Assembly: GCA_002408385.1 (NCBI GenBank)
Contig: DHSB01000085.1
Span: 1-7,896 of the forward strand
DNA: 7,896 bases
Direction: 5' to 3'
Origin: Myxococcales bacterium UBA5297
Lineage (GTDB): Bacteria; Myxococcota; Myxococcia; Myxococcales; UBA5297
A program made the translations under genes and the position numbers. This document shows, one piece after another, positions 1 through 5,946 of this stretch (position 1 is the first letter of the stretch; every line of letters starts with the position of its first letter). The notes below the pieces were generated by a model that made no database searches, was not told the origin of the DNA, and saw only the letters and a program-made list of their open reading frames with translations.

Positions 1-16
1 GGAGCTCCAGCTCCGC
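1..16 (-). repeat. Inverted copy of the array dyad at the window edge
   Basis: The reverse complement of bases 1-16 is gcggagctggagctcc, identical to bases 64-79 in the first repeat unit. The two central bases are cc here and gg in the array, so this copy is in the opposite orientation. It may be the end of another repeat cluster that continues to the left of the window. Bases 17-41 between it and the array show no clear feature. Confidence 0.6.
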
Positions 17-41
17 GTCGGGTCGAAGGGCAAGGAGGTGT

Positions 42-323
42 GCGGTTGCTCGAACCACGGGTGGCGGAGCTGGAGCTCCGCCGTCCATTTGGTTGAGCTC
101 CGCCGTCCATCCGCTGCTCGGGCGGTTGCTCGAACCACGGGTAGCGGAGCTGGAGCTCCGCCGTCCATCCGCCGCTCGGGCGGTTGTTTGAACTACGGCT
201 GGCGGAGCTGGAGCTCCGCCGTCCATTTGGTTGAGCTCCGCTGTCCATCCGCCGCTCGGGCGGTTGCTCGAACCACGGCTAGCGGAGCTGGAGCTCCGCC
301 GTCCATCTGGTTGAGCTCCGCCC
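42..323. repeat. Four-copy tandem repeat array with 80/58-bp units
   Basis: Units begin at 42, 122, 180 and 260, each with a gcggttg start (steps of 80, 58 and 80 bp). Each unit has a short ggtt/aacc inverted repeat, then a strong dyad gcggagct-gg-agctccgc (cores at 64-81, 144-161, 202-219, 282-299; arms are 9 bp in units 1 and 3), then gtccat. Units 1 and 3 carry an extra 22-bp segment (89-110, 227-248) that is itself a second copy of gagctccgccgtccat. Unit 2 lacks exactly this segment. Unit 4 has it but decays after about 323. Units 1 and 3 share the base pattern tggcgg before the dyad and units 2 and 4 share tagcgg, so the array looks like a duplicated 138-bp dimer. The function is unknown. 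It could be a structured transcript, a protein-binding array or a non-coding satellite. It does not look coding, because 80 and 58 are not multiples of three and the frame changes from unit to unit. Confidence 0.9.
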
Positions 324-410
324 TCTAGCCGCGCCATCCGCTGAAGCTCCCCACTCCATGAAGTAGAGTGCCTTCCACTTCCGACCGAGAACCGAGGAGC
401 CCGACCGAGC
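324..410. other. Leader between the repeat array and the MoxR gene
   Basis: This 87-bp stretch follows the last decayed repeat unit. It contains a direct repeat ccgaccgag (381-389 and 401-409) and a Shine-Dalgarno-like gaggag at 394-399, 11 nt before the ATG at 411. I see no convincing sigma-70 promoter or terminator. The operon promoter must lie here, within the array, or further upstream. Confidence 0.4.
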
Positions 411-1250
411 ATGTCAGCGACCGAGACCGTGACCATCGACGGAGTGAAGCTGCGCTTGGCGCATCCCGACCTGCTGGAGATCCGCTGGGTCGGCCAGGAC
501 GAGGTGATGGATCAGCTCCTCGCCGCCTGGATGGTCATCGACGAGCGCGACCTGCCGCTCAACCCGCGCATCATCGGCAAGCCGGGCGTGGGCAAGACCA
601 CGCTCGCTTACGCCGCGGCGAAGAGCTTGGGGCGCGACGTCTACATCTACCAGGCGACCATGGACACCCGGCCCGAGGACCTGCTCGTCACCCCGGTCGT
701 CGGCGCCGCGGGCGGCATCGAGTACACCGCGAGCCCGCTGGTCACCGCGATGATCCGCGGTGGGGTCTGCATCCTCGACGAGGGCAACCGCATGAGCGAG
801 AAGTCCTGGGCCTCGCTCGCGCCGCTGCTCGACAATCGTCGCTACGTCGAGTCGATCGTCGCGGGGGTGAAGGTCAAGGCGCACGCCGACTTTCGCATCT
901 GCGCGACGATGAATGACGACGCCTCGACCTTCGAGATCCCCGAGTACATCCACTCGCGGCTGATGCCGCAGATCTTCCTCGACTTCCCGGACGCCGAGGA
1001 CGAGCTGGCCATCCTCCGCGAGAACCTGCCCTTCGTCGACGCGCAGATCCTCGACTACGTCGTCGCCTTCCTGCAGCGAGCGCACGAGGAGGACGCGTCG
1101 TACACCGTGCGCGACGGCATCAACATCGCGCGCTACGCGGCCAAGCGGCTCAAAGCTGGCGGCAAGCCGCGCGACGAGCTGCGCACCGCGGTGGAGATGA
1201 CCCTGGGCAAGGACGCGCTGCGCTTCGACGGGCCGGGCGCCGACTTCTGA
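411..1250 (+). CDS. MoxR-type AAA+ ATPase
   Basis: This 279-residue cytoplasmic AAA+ ATPase belongs to the MoxR/AAA_5 group (relatives of CbbQ, NirQ and GvpN), whose members use ATP to remodel or mature client proteins. Visible motifs are Walker A GKPGVGKTT at residues 56-64, Walker B VCILDEGNR at 119-127 (D123, E124), a sensor-1-like ICATMND at 163-169 (N168) and a probable arginine finger in HSRLMPQ (R183). The C-terminal lid is short (about 195-270). All catalytic positions look intact, and the length is normal for a single-domain MoxR protein. The ATG at 411 has gaggag 11 nt upstream and gives a typical N-terminus. The stop lies 4 nt before the next gene, so the two are almost certainly co-transcribed and coupled. 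MoxR genes usually sit beside a VWA-domain gene; none is seen downstream here. The family is secure; the client is inferred to be the next gene product. Confidence 0.93.
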   Translation: MSATETVTIDGVKLRLAHPDLLEIRWVGQDEVMDQLLAAWMVIDERDLPLNPRIIGKPGVGKTTLAYAAAKSLGRDVYIYQATMDTRPEDLLVTPVVGAAGGIEYTASPLVTAMIRGGVCILDEGNRMSEKSWASLAPLLDNRRYVESIVAGVKVKAHADFRICATMNDDASTFEIPEYIHSRLMPQIFLDFPDAEDELAILRENLPFVDAQILDYVVAFLQRAHEEDASYTVRDGINIARYAAKRLKAGGKPRDELRTAVEMTLGKDALRFDGPGADF

Positions 1251-1254
1251 GGCC

Positions 1255-3183
1255 ATGAAGCAGCGCGCCTACACGCTGAAGGCGGGCAACATCCACGTGC
1301 TGCCGGTGCTGCACGAGCAGCTCGAGTGCGCGCAGCTCGTCGTCGAGGCCGTCCAGCGCCTGAGGCCAAAGGCGATCGCGGTAGAGCTGCCACGCTCGCT
1401 CGAGGCGCCGATCGTCAAGGCGGTGCGCCGGCTGCCCGAGATTTCCGGGGTCCGCTACCGGGTCGCCGGCGGCGAGCCCGTCTACTACCTCGTCGAGCCG
1501 ACCGAGCCGCTCTTCGAGGCCGTGCGTCTGGGCCTCGAGCGCAAGGTGCCCGTCCACTTCGTCGATCTCGATCTCGACAGCTATCCCGAGCATCACGACC
1601 GGCTGCCGGACGCCTACGCCATCGCGCGCATCGGGCACGAGGCCTACGTCGAGGCCTGCTTCGAGAGCCCGGCGCTGAAGCACTGCTCGCCCGAGGACGC
1701 ACGCCGCGAGGCGGCGATGGCCTCGCGCCTGACCGCGCTCTCACGGGGCGAGGACGGCCCCATCCTCTTCGTCTGCGGCCTGGCGCACGCCCAGCGCGTC
1801 GCCGCGCTCATCGGCCAGTGCGATGTCGAGCCGCTCGACCGGTTGCTGCGCAGCAACGTCACCGTCTTCAACCTGCACCCCGACTCCTGCCGGGAAGTGC
1901 TGCCGACGTGGGGCTTCCTCGGCGCCGCCTACGAGCGGATTCGGGCCTTCACGCTCGGCGGCCAAGCCAAAGACGAGTCCCAGCAGGTCGAGGCGCCGAA
2001 GGTCATCAACCTCTTCGACCGGATGGCGCGCCGGGCCGAGCCCCGCGCCGCTGCCCAGGCTCCGATTCGGGTCTTCTCGGAGACCCTGCCCATCGATCGC
2101 CAGCGCGTGCTCGTCGATCTCTTCCGCGAGGCGGGGTTCAAATACGAGACGACCACCGGCGAAGAGCTCAAGCCCTACCACCGCCGCGTCTTCCTCAAGT
2201 TCCTGCGCAACTGGGCGCTGCTCCACGCGCGGCTGCAGCCGAGCCTCTACCAGATCGTCGTCGCGGCCCGCGGCGCGGTCGACGACAACTTCGCCTACGA
2301 GGCCTTCGAGCTCGCGACCCGCTGGCCCTGGCAGCGCGCCGAGGCCGAGCTGCCGACCGAGCACGTCTCGCTCGAAGACCTGCGGCGCGACGCCGAGCGC
2401 ATCCGCTTCCGCCCGCGGCAGGTGACGCGCCGGCTGCGGGCGATGGCCGGCCGCCGCAAGCTCGGCGACGCTGACGAGTGGCTGCAGGGCTTCGAGAACC
2501 CCTTCTCGCAGTGCAGCTATCCGCCCGAGGACCTGGCGCTGGAGGCCTTCTCCTCCTACGTGCAGAAGAAGGCCAAGGGCGTGCTCTCCGAGGAGAACAA
2601 GCGGGTCGAGCCGTTCGCGACCTCGCTGCTCGACGGCATCGACATGCGCGAGACCATCCGCAACTGGCACGAGGGCAAGCTCTACGTCCAGGAGCTGCGC
2701 AAGGGGCTCGGCGGCGTCGGCAGCGTGGTCATCGTCTTCGACGAAGATCGCGAGCGCTATCCCTGGGAGATGACCTGGCTCGGCGAGAACGACGAGGAGG
2801 GCGACATGGCGCTCTTCGCCACGCACCCGCTGCAGCAGATAGTGGGACCGGGCATCTGCCGCGCCGAGTACGGCGGGTTCCTGCTCTCCTATCCGCCCGG
2901 CCGCATGAGCGAGGTCTGGACCGACGAGGCCTTCGAGGCGGCGCGCTCGCCTGCCGAGCGGCTGCTGATGGCCGGCGTCGACTACTGCGAGCACAAGCTG
3001 GTCGCCTACGTCGCGAAGAAGCCGCCACGCCAGGAGCTGAAGAGCTGGGCGGGCCGCTACGGCAAGAAGATCGTCTACATCCCCATCGGCCAGTTCTCGC
3101 CCGACACGCTCAAGAAGCTGCGCGTCTTCCACGTGCTCTTCGGCAAGGAGAAGCGCGAGATCGCCCGCGACTACATCTGGTAG
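1255..3183 (+). CDS. MoxR-linked protein: DUF5682/TraB-TIKI-like N-terminus, unassigned C-terminus
   Basis: This is a 642-residue protein with no signal peptide or membrane segment, so probably cytoplasmic. Residues 10-185 follow the layout of DUF5682-type proteins, which are distantly like the TraB/TIKI fold: NIHVLPVLHE (H14, H20, E21), AIAVELP (E44), then KVPVHFVDLD (98-107) and a closing FVCGLAHAQRV (H178). These scattered His/Glu/Asp residues could form a metal or active site, but that is inference. Residues 240-400 are charged and mostly helical in character. Residues 400-642 form a further region that I cannot assign, with notable strings NPFSQCSYPPED (415-426), NWHEGKLYVQEL (470-481), YPWEMTWL (502-509) and a basic end. 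DUF5682 proteins are known from MoxR-containing operons, which agrees with the MoxR gene 4 nt upstream. The start ATG has only a gagg at 1249-1252 overlapping the previous stop, so translation probably depends on coupling. The gene is secure; the N-terminal family is a by-eye distant match; the biochemical role is unknown. Confidence 0.85.
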   Translation: MKQRAYTLKAGNIHVLPVLHEQLECAQLVVEAVQRLRPKAIAVELPRSLEAPIVKAVRRLPEISGVRYRVAGGEPVYYLVEPTEPLFEAVRLGLERKVPVHFVDLDLDSYPEHHDRLPDAYAIARIGHEAYVEACFESPALKHCSPEDARREAAMASRLTALSRGEDGPILFVCGLAHAQRVAALIGQCDVEPLDRLLRSNVTVFNLHPDSCREVLPTWGFLGAAYERIRAFTLGGQAKDESQQVEAPKVINLFDRMARRAEPRAAAQAPIRVFSETLPIDRQRVLVDLFREAGFKYETTTGEELKPYHRRVFLKFLRNWALLHARLQPSLYQIVVAARGAVDDNFAYEAFELATRWPWQRAEAELPTEHVSLEDLRRDAERIRFRPRQVTRRLRAMAGRRKLGDADEWLQGFENPFSQCSYPPEDLALEAFSSYVQKKAKGVLSEENKRVEPFATSLLDGIDMRETIRNWHEGKLYVQELRKGLGGVGSVVIVFDEDRERYPWEMTWLGENDEEGDMALFATHPLQQIVGPGICRAEYGGFLLSYPPGRMSEVWTDEAFEAARSPAERLLMAGVDYCEHKLVAYVAKKPPRQELKSWAGRYGKKIVYIPIGQFSPDTLKKLRVFHVLFGKEKREIARDYIW

Positions 3184-3368
3184 CCGCGGCCGGAGGAAAA
3201 GCGGCACGGAGCGAGAGCGGGGAGTGCCGGTCTCTCGCCGACAGCAAAGCCGCTCTGCACGCGCAATCGTCCGGCGACGCAGCCGTACCCTCTCGGCGGA
3301 ACGCCGGAACCTCTCTGAGCGCGTGATAGAACGCGGGCCCTGACGCCGCCGACGCAATGGCGCCGCAC
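3184..3368. other. Spacer between the MoxR operon and the kinase gene
   Basis: About 190 bp with no credible gene. The only structure I see is the hairpin at 3211-3238. The kinase promoter should lie in here, but no good -35/-10 pair is visible by eye. Confidence 0.5.
3211..3238 (+). terminator. Possible hairpin after the MoxR operon
   Basis: Arms gcgagag (3211-3217) and ctctcgc (3232-3238) pair perfectly. Inside them cgg (3218-3220) can pair with ccg (3227-3229), leaving a ggagtg loop and a 2-nt bulge, about 10 bp of stem in all. It starts 28 nt after the stop of the 642-residue protein. There is no T-tract, so it is not a classical intrinsic terminator. A competing pairing of agagcgg (3214-3220) with ccgctct (3250-3256) is also possible. 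Confidence 0.3.
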
Positions 3369-3372
3369 GGAG
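3369..3372 (+). promoter_or_regulatory. Ribosome binding site that decides the kinase start
   Basis: ggag lies 5 nt before the ATG at 3378. The earlier in-frame ATG at 3357 has only a gccgccgacgca context with no purine-rich site, so 3378 is preferred. Confidence 0.6.
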
Positions 3373-3377
3373 CACCG

Positions 3378-5024
3378 ATGGCCGACAAGCCTGCACCCTA
3401 CGAAGTTGGAACCACCCTCGGCGGCAAGTACCGGCTCGAGCGCATGATCGGCCAGGGCGGGATGGGCGCGGTCTACGAGGCCGAGAACCTCGACATCGGC
3501 CGTAGGGTGGCGGTGAAGGTCCTGCTCGACCAGTTTGCCAACGACCCGGACATCCTCGCCCGCTTCCGCACCGAGGCGCGCGCGGCCACGGCCATTGGGC
3601 ACCCGGGCATCGTCGAGATCATCGACCTCGGCACGATGCCCACCGGCGGCGCCTTCCTCGTCATGGAGCTGCTCGAGGGCGAGACCCTTGGAGCGCGGCT
3701 GCGCACGGCGGGCCGGCTCGACCTCGCCTCCGCGGGCTGGATCATGGCCGCGCTGCTCGACGCCATCGACGCCGCTCACCGCAAGGGCGTCGTCCATCGC
3801 GACCTCAAGCCGGACAACGTCTTCCTCGTCGCGAAGCCTGCGGCCGCCGTGAAGGTGCTCGACTTCGGCATCTCCAAGTTCCGCCCGCCGGGCGACGTCG
3901 CGCTCACCCGCACCGGCGTGGTGATGGGCACCCCGGCCTACATGTCGCCCGAGCAGGCCCGCGGCGCGAAGAACGTCGGTCCCGAAGCCGACCTCTATTC
4001 GGTGGGCGCCATCTTCTACGAGGCGCTTGCGGGAAGCCCCGCGTTCCCCGGCGAGAGCTACAACGAGATCCTCGCCAAGGTGCTCACCGAGCCGCATCGT
4101 CCCCTCCGCGAGCTCGGCCTCCAGGTGCCGGGAGCGATCATCGAGCTCATCGACGCGCTGCTGGCCAAGGATCCCGCGAGGCGACTTCATGAGGCGGCGA
4201 GCGCGCGGGCGCGGCTGATCGAGACGCTCGCGCAGTCCGAGGGCGAGCCGCTGGGCAGCACGGTCCTGCGGCCCGGCCCGGCTAGTCGGCCGGATTTCGC
4301 GCCCACGGCGCCCAAGGTTGAGCCAAAGCCTCTCTCTCCGGCGCTCCCGCCTGCCCTAGTCGAGCTGGCCCAGGCCCGGCCCGCCTCGTCGCCCGCGGTC
4401 GTCGACGCGAGCTACGTGGTGGCCCCGAAGACAAGGAGCTGTTGGCTCTACTGGACTATCGGCCTGCTGCTGCTCTGGGGCGCGTGCGGCATGTGCCGGG
4501 CCTTCCGCGAGACGACTCGGAACGTCGCCGAGTCGGCCGCTGCCATCGCCAAGCTACCCGCGAAGATCGAGCCCTCGAAGCAGCAGGCCGCCGAAGGGAA
4601 TCAGGAGCCCGAAGCCGGCGAGAAGGCGAGCGGGGGCACGAACCGCGTCAACGTCGGGTTCGGCGGCCTGTCCCTCGTCTCCGTGGAGGAGAACGGGAAG
4701 AACACCCGCGTCGCGATTGGTGGAAGGGAGCTCGTCAACGTCACGGAAGGCGGGGAGCCGGCGAGCGACGCCGAGTTGGTCGCGGTGACGCTCGTCGCGA
4801 CGCCGGAGACGGCGACCTGGCGCGTTGACGATCAGCCGCTCGATTGCACCGGGCGCTGCGAAGTCTCTTCGGCGCGCGGCTCGTTACGCTCGGTCGTCGC
4901 CAGTGCGCCGGGGTATGCGCAGACGCGCTTGAGGGTCGCCTTCGACCAGCCGCGAGAAGTCGCAGTGGTGCTGACGAAGCTCGAGGTGGTCAAGCCGGAG
5001 AGTGCCCGGCGCGACGGGGAGTAG
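3378..5024 (+). CDS. Membrane-anchored Ser/Thr protein kinase with PEGA-like outer domain
   Basis: This is a 548-residue Hanks-type (PknB-like) Ser/Thr kinase. From the start at 3378: glycine loop GQGGMG (25-30), VAVKVLL with ATP-binding K47, helix-C E66, catalytic HRDLKPDN (140-147, D142), DFG (162-164), an activation loop with T177, T179 and T185, and SPE replacing APE (190-192). It is an RD kinase with all catalytic residues, so it should be active and autophosphorylated. A Pro/Ala-rich linker (about 295-350) leads to one transmembrane helix (about 356-373), placing the kinase in the cytoplasm and residues 375-548 outside the inner membrane. The outer part has a Lys/Glu/Ala-rich stretch, two 15-residue repeats (426-440, 445-459) and a PEGA-like beta domain (about 467-536) with a CTGRC pair (C490, C494) and a terminal APGY. 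An in-frame ATG at 3357 would add 7 residues but lacks a binding site. The ligand and substrates are unknown. It is separated from its neighbours and probably transcribed alone. Confidence 0.92.
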   Translation: MADKPAPYEVGTTLGGKYRLERMIGQGGMGAVYEAENLDIGRRVAVKVLLDQFANDPDILARFRTEARAATAIGHPGIVEIIDLGTMPTGGAFLVMELLEGETLGARLRTAGRLDLASAGWIMAALLDAIDAAHRKGVVHRDLKPDNVFLVAKPAAAVKVLDFGISKFRPPGDVALTRTGVVMGTPAYMSPEQARGAKNVGPEADLYSVGAIFYEALAGSPAFPGESYNEILAKVLTEPHRPLRELGLQVPGAIIELIDALLAKDPARRLHEAASARARLIETLAQSEGEPLGSTVLRPGPASRPDFAPTAPKVEPKPLSPALPPALVELAQARPASSPAVVDASYVVAPKTRSCWLYWTIGLLLLWGACGMCRAFRETTRNVAESAAAIAKLPAKIEPSKQQAAEGNQEPEAGEKASGGTNRVNVGFGGLSLVSVEENGKNTRVAIGGRELVNVTEGGEPASDAELVAVTLVATPETATWRVDDQPLDCTGRCEVSSARGSLRSVVASAPGYAQTRLRVAFDQPREVAVVLTKLEVVKPESARRDGE

Positions 5025-5112
5025 CGAAGCGGGCGCGATCCCGGCGGCTTGTCGCGGTTGGCGGCGAGTGGCTGCTGTCTTGGCAACTCAGCGGGCATCC
5101 CCAAAGGTTTGA

Positions 5113-5171
5113 CGATCGGAAGATCGCAGCCGGCCGAGCGATCGCTCCTTGCTCTCAGAAGGTTGCGATCT
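5113..5171. promoter_or_regulatory. Nested inverted repeats, candidate operator
   Basis: There are three dyads in 59 bp. They are cgatc-ggaa-gatcg (5113-5126, a 5-bp stem with a GNRA-type loop), the perfect 12-bp palindrome gagcgatcgctc (5136-5147), and an 8-bp inverted pair agatcgca (5121-5128)/tgcgatct (5164-5171) flanking that palindrome. They share a gatcg core. Toxin-antitoxin operons are often autoregulated through such sites, but DUF433 autoregulation here is only an inference, and the cluster is more than 80 bp from the antitoxin start. Confidence 0.35.
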
Positions 5172-5238
5172 GGCAGCAGGGCAGTCGCCGGCTTGGGGCG
5201 AGCGACGCCGGATGCAGCGCCGAGTGCTAGCGTTCAAG

Positions 5239-5246
5239 AAAGGAGG
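5239..5246 (+). promoter_or_regulatory. Strong ribosome binding site of the antitoxin gene
   Basis: aaaggagg sits 7 nt before the ATG at 5254. It decides the start: the same frame is open back to an ATG at 5149, but that would add 35 residues that do not resemble DUF433 proteins. Confidence 0.85.
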
Positions 5247-5253
5247 CGTCGAC

Positions 5254-5481
5254 ATGTCCACCGACCGCATCGAGATCAATCCTGCGGTGCTCTCGGGCAA
5301 GCCGGTCATCCGTGGGACACGGATTCCGGTGGAGCTTGTCCTCAGGAAGCTCGCTGAAGGCGCCTCGGAAGCTGAGCTCATCGACGCGTACCCGCGCCTG
5401 ACCCGTGAGGACATCCAGGCTGCCCTGAGCTACGCCGCGGACTCGGTTGCGCACGAGATCATCGTGCTCGCCGGAAAGTGA
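5254..5481 (+). CDS. DUF433 antitoxin
   Basis: This 75-residue protein of the DUF433 family is the probable antitoxin for the PIN-like toxin encoded 12 nt downstream. The family signature is clear: INPAVLSGKPVIRGTRIPVELVL (residues 8-30), followed by two helical segments, LAEGASEAELIDAYPRLTREDI (33-54) and the C-terminal AALSYAADSV, the small helical DNA-binding-like fold of this family. The length is typical. The strong Shine-Dalgarno at 5239-5246 fixes the start and suggests the antitoxin is made in excess over the toxin, whose GTG start lacks an obvious site; this ratio is normal for such pairs. The inverted repeats at 5113-5171 could be its operator. Codon use looks less extreme in third-position GC than in the neighbouring genes, consistent with transfer, but I have not measured it. 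Confidence 0.9.
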   Translation: MSTDRIEINPAVLSGKPVIRGTRIPVELVLRKLAEGASEAELIDAYPRLTREDIQAALSYAADSVAHEIIVLAGK

Positions 5482-5493
5482 TGACGGCCGATC

Positions 5494-5859
5494 GTGCGCT
5501 TTCTCGCTGATGAGAGCTGCGACTACGCCGTAGTGCGTGCCCTCCGAGCAGCGGGGCACGACGTTCGTGCTCTTTCCGAAGAAACGAACCGCTCTGACGA
5601 CAAGGAGGTAATGGCGCTCGCAGCCGGGGAACAGCGCTTGCTGTTGACCGAGGACAAGGATTTCGGGTGGCTCGCCTTTGTCACTCGGGCCGAGAGCGAA
5701 GGCGTCATCTTGATCCGATTCCCGGGGAATCAGCGCCGGAGTCTAGCTGGCGAGATTGAGGCGCTGGTCGCTCAGCACGGAGAGGCGCTGTACGGTTGCT
5801 TCACCGTGCTCCAGCCGGGCCACGCCAGGGTCAGCTCGAAGCCTGGACGCAGGAGGTAG
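5494..5859 (+). CDS. DUF5615 PIN-like toxin (putative ribonuclease)
   Basis: This 121-residue protein of the DUF5615 PIN-like family is the probable toxin of a VapBC-like pair with the DUF433 protein just upstream. PIN nucleases use a cluster of acidic residues to bind metal and cleave RNA. Here the visible ones are D6 and E7 in RFLADES, D35/D36 with E38 in SDDKEV, and D54/D56 in LLTEDKDFG (50-58). The order N-terminal FLADE, GHDVRAL, SDDKEV, LTEDKDFG and VILIRFP matches the family along its whole length. The start is a GTG at 5494, 12 nt after the antitoxin stop. No other start in this frame fits the conserved MRFLADE opening, and there is no strong ribosome binding site, so translation may depend on the antitoxin gene. 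The basic tail SSKPGRRR is not conserved as far as I know. RNase activity is known or inferred for the superfamily and is not shown by the sequence itself. Confidence 0.9.
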   Translation: MRFLADESCDYAVVRALRAAGHDVRALSEETNRSDDKEVMALAAGEQRLLLTEDKDFGWLAFVTRAESEGVILIRFPGNQRRSLAGEIEALVAQHGEALYGCFTVLQPGHARVSSKPGRRR

Positions 5860-5946
5860 CTGACGGAAGCCGGCGCTGCATGAGTACATCGCCGCATCGC
5901 GCAGGAGCTGGTTGACGTCGAAGTGGGCGCTCGTGCGGACGCCCCG
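5860..5946. other. Short spacer between convergent genes
   Basis: 87 bp separate the toxin stop from the stop of the minus-strand gene. I see no T-tailed hairpin for either strand. A weak gggcg/cgccc pairing (5925-5929/5940-5944) is probably chance. Confidence 0.4.

Larger units (their letters stand above)
5025..5253. other. Spacer with dyads upstream of the toxin-antitoxin pair
   Basis: 229 bp without a credible gene. The middle (5113-5171) carries a cluster of inverted repeats, annotated separately, and the end carries the strong ribosome binding site of the antitoxin gene. A TTGACG at 5109-5114 has no matching -10 at 17 bp. No terminator for the kinase gene is visible. Confidence 0.5.

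Noticed and set aside
42..60. tRNA T-arm-like ggtt...aacc hairpin
   Set aside because: The loop does not match a TpsiC loop and no other tRNA arms are found around it.
42..323. CRISPR array
   Set aside because: The units are near-identical throughout with no unique spacers, and no cas genes are present.
38..328. A repetitive 96-residue reading frame within the repeat array
   Set aside because: It exists only because 80+58 bp is divisible by three; single units change frame, there is no ribosome binding site, and the composition is typical of translated satellite DNA.
368..916. Alternative plus-strand frame over the MoxR gene
   Set aside because: It is a frame shadow rich in Arg, Gly and Pro; the overlapping MoxR frame carries all the AAA+ motifs.
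2758..2781. CHAT-protease-like PWE motif in YPWEMTWL of the 642-residue protein
   Set aside because: There is no recognisable His-Gly-His/Cys catalytic arrangement following it, so the similarity is too short to use.
1741..3396. Long minus-strand open frame (551 codons), and similar ones at 414-1256 and 3171-4190
   Set aside because: They lie antisense to clearly conserved genes, have Arg/Ala/Leu/Asp-rich shadow composition and show no family motifs; long antisense frames are expected at this GC content.
5109..5137. Sigma-70 promoter starting at TTGACG
   Set aside because: No TATAAT-like -10 occurs at 16-18 bp; the sequence there is GC-rich.
5149..5253. N-terminal extension of the antitoxin to the ATG at 5149
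   Set aside because: The extra 35 residues do not match DUF433 proteins and the near-ideal ribosome binding site supports the ATG at 5254.
5860..5946. Gene remnant between the convergent genes
   Set aside because: Short open frames on both strands give no recognisable family motif; the stretch is too short to call a pseudogene.
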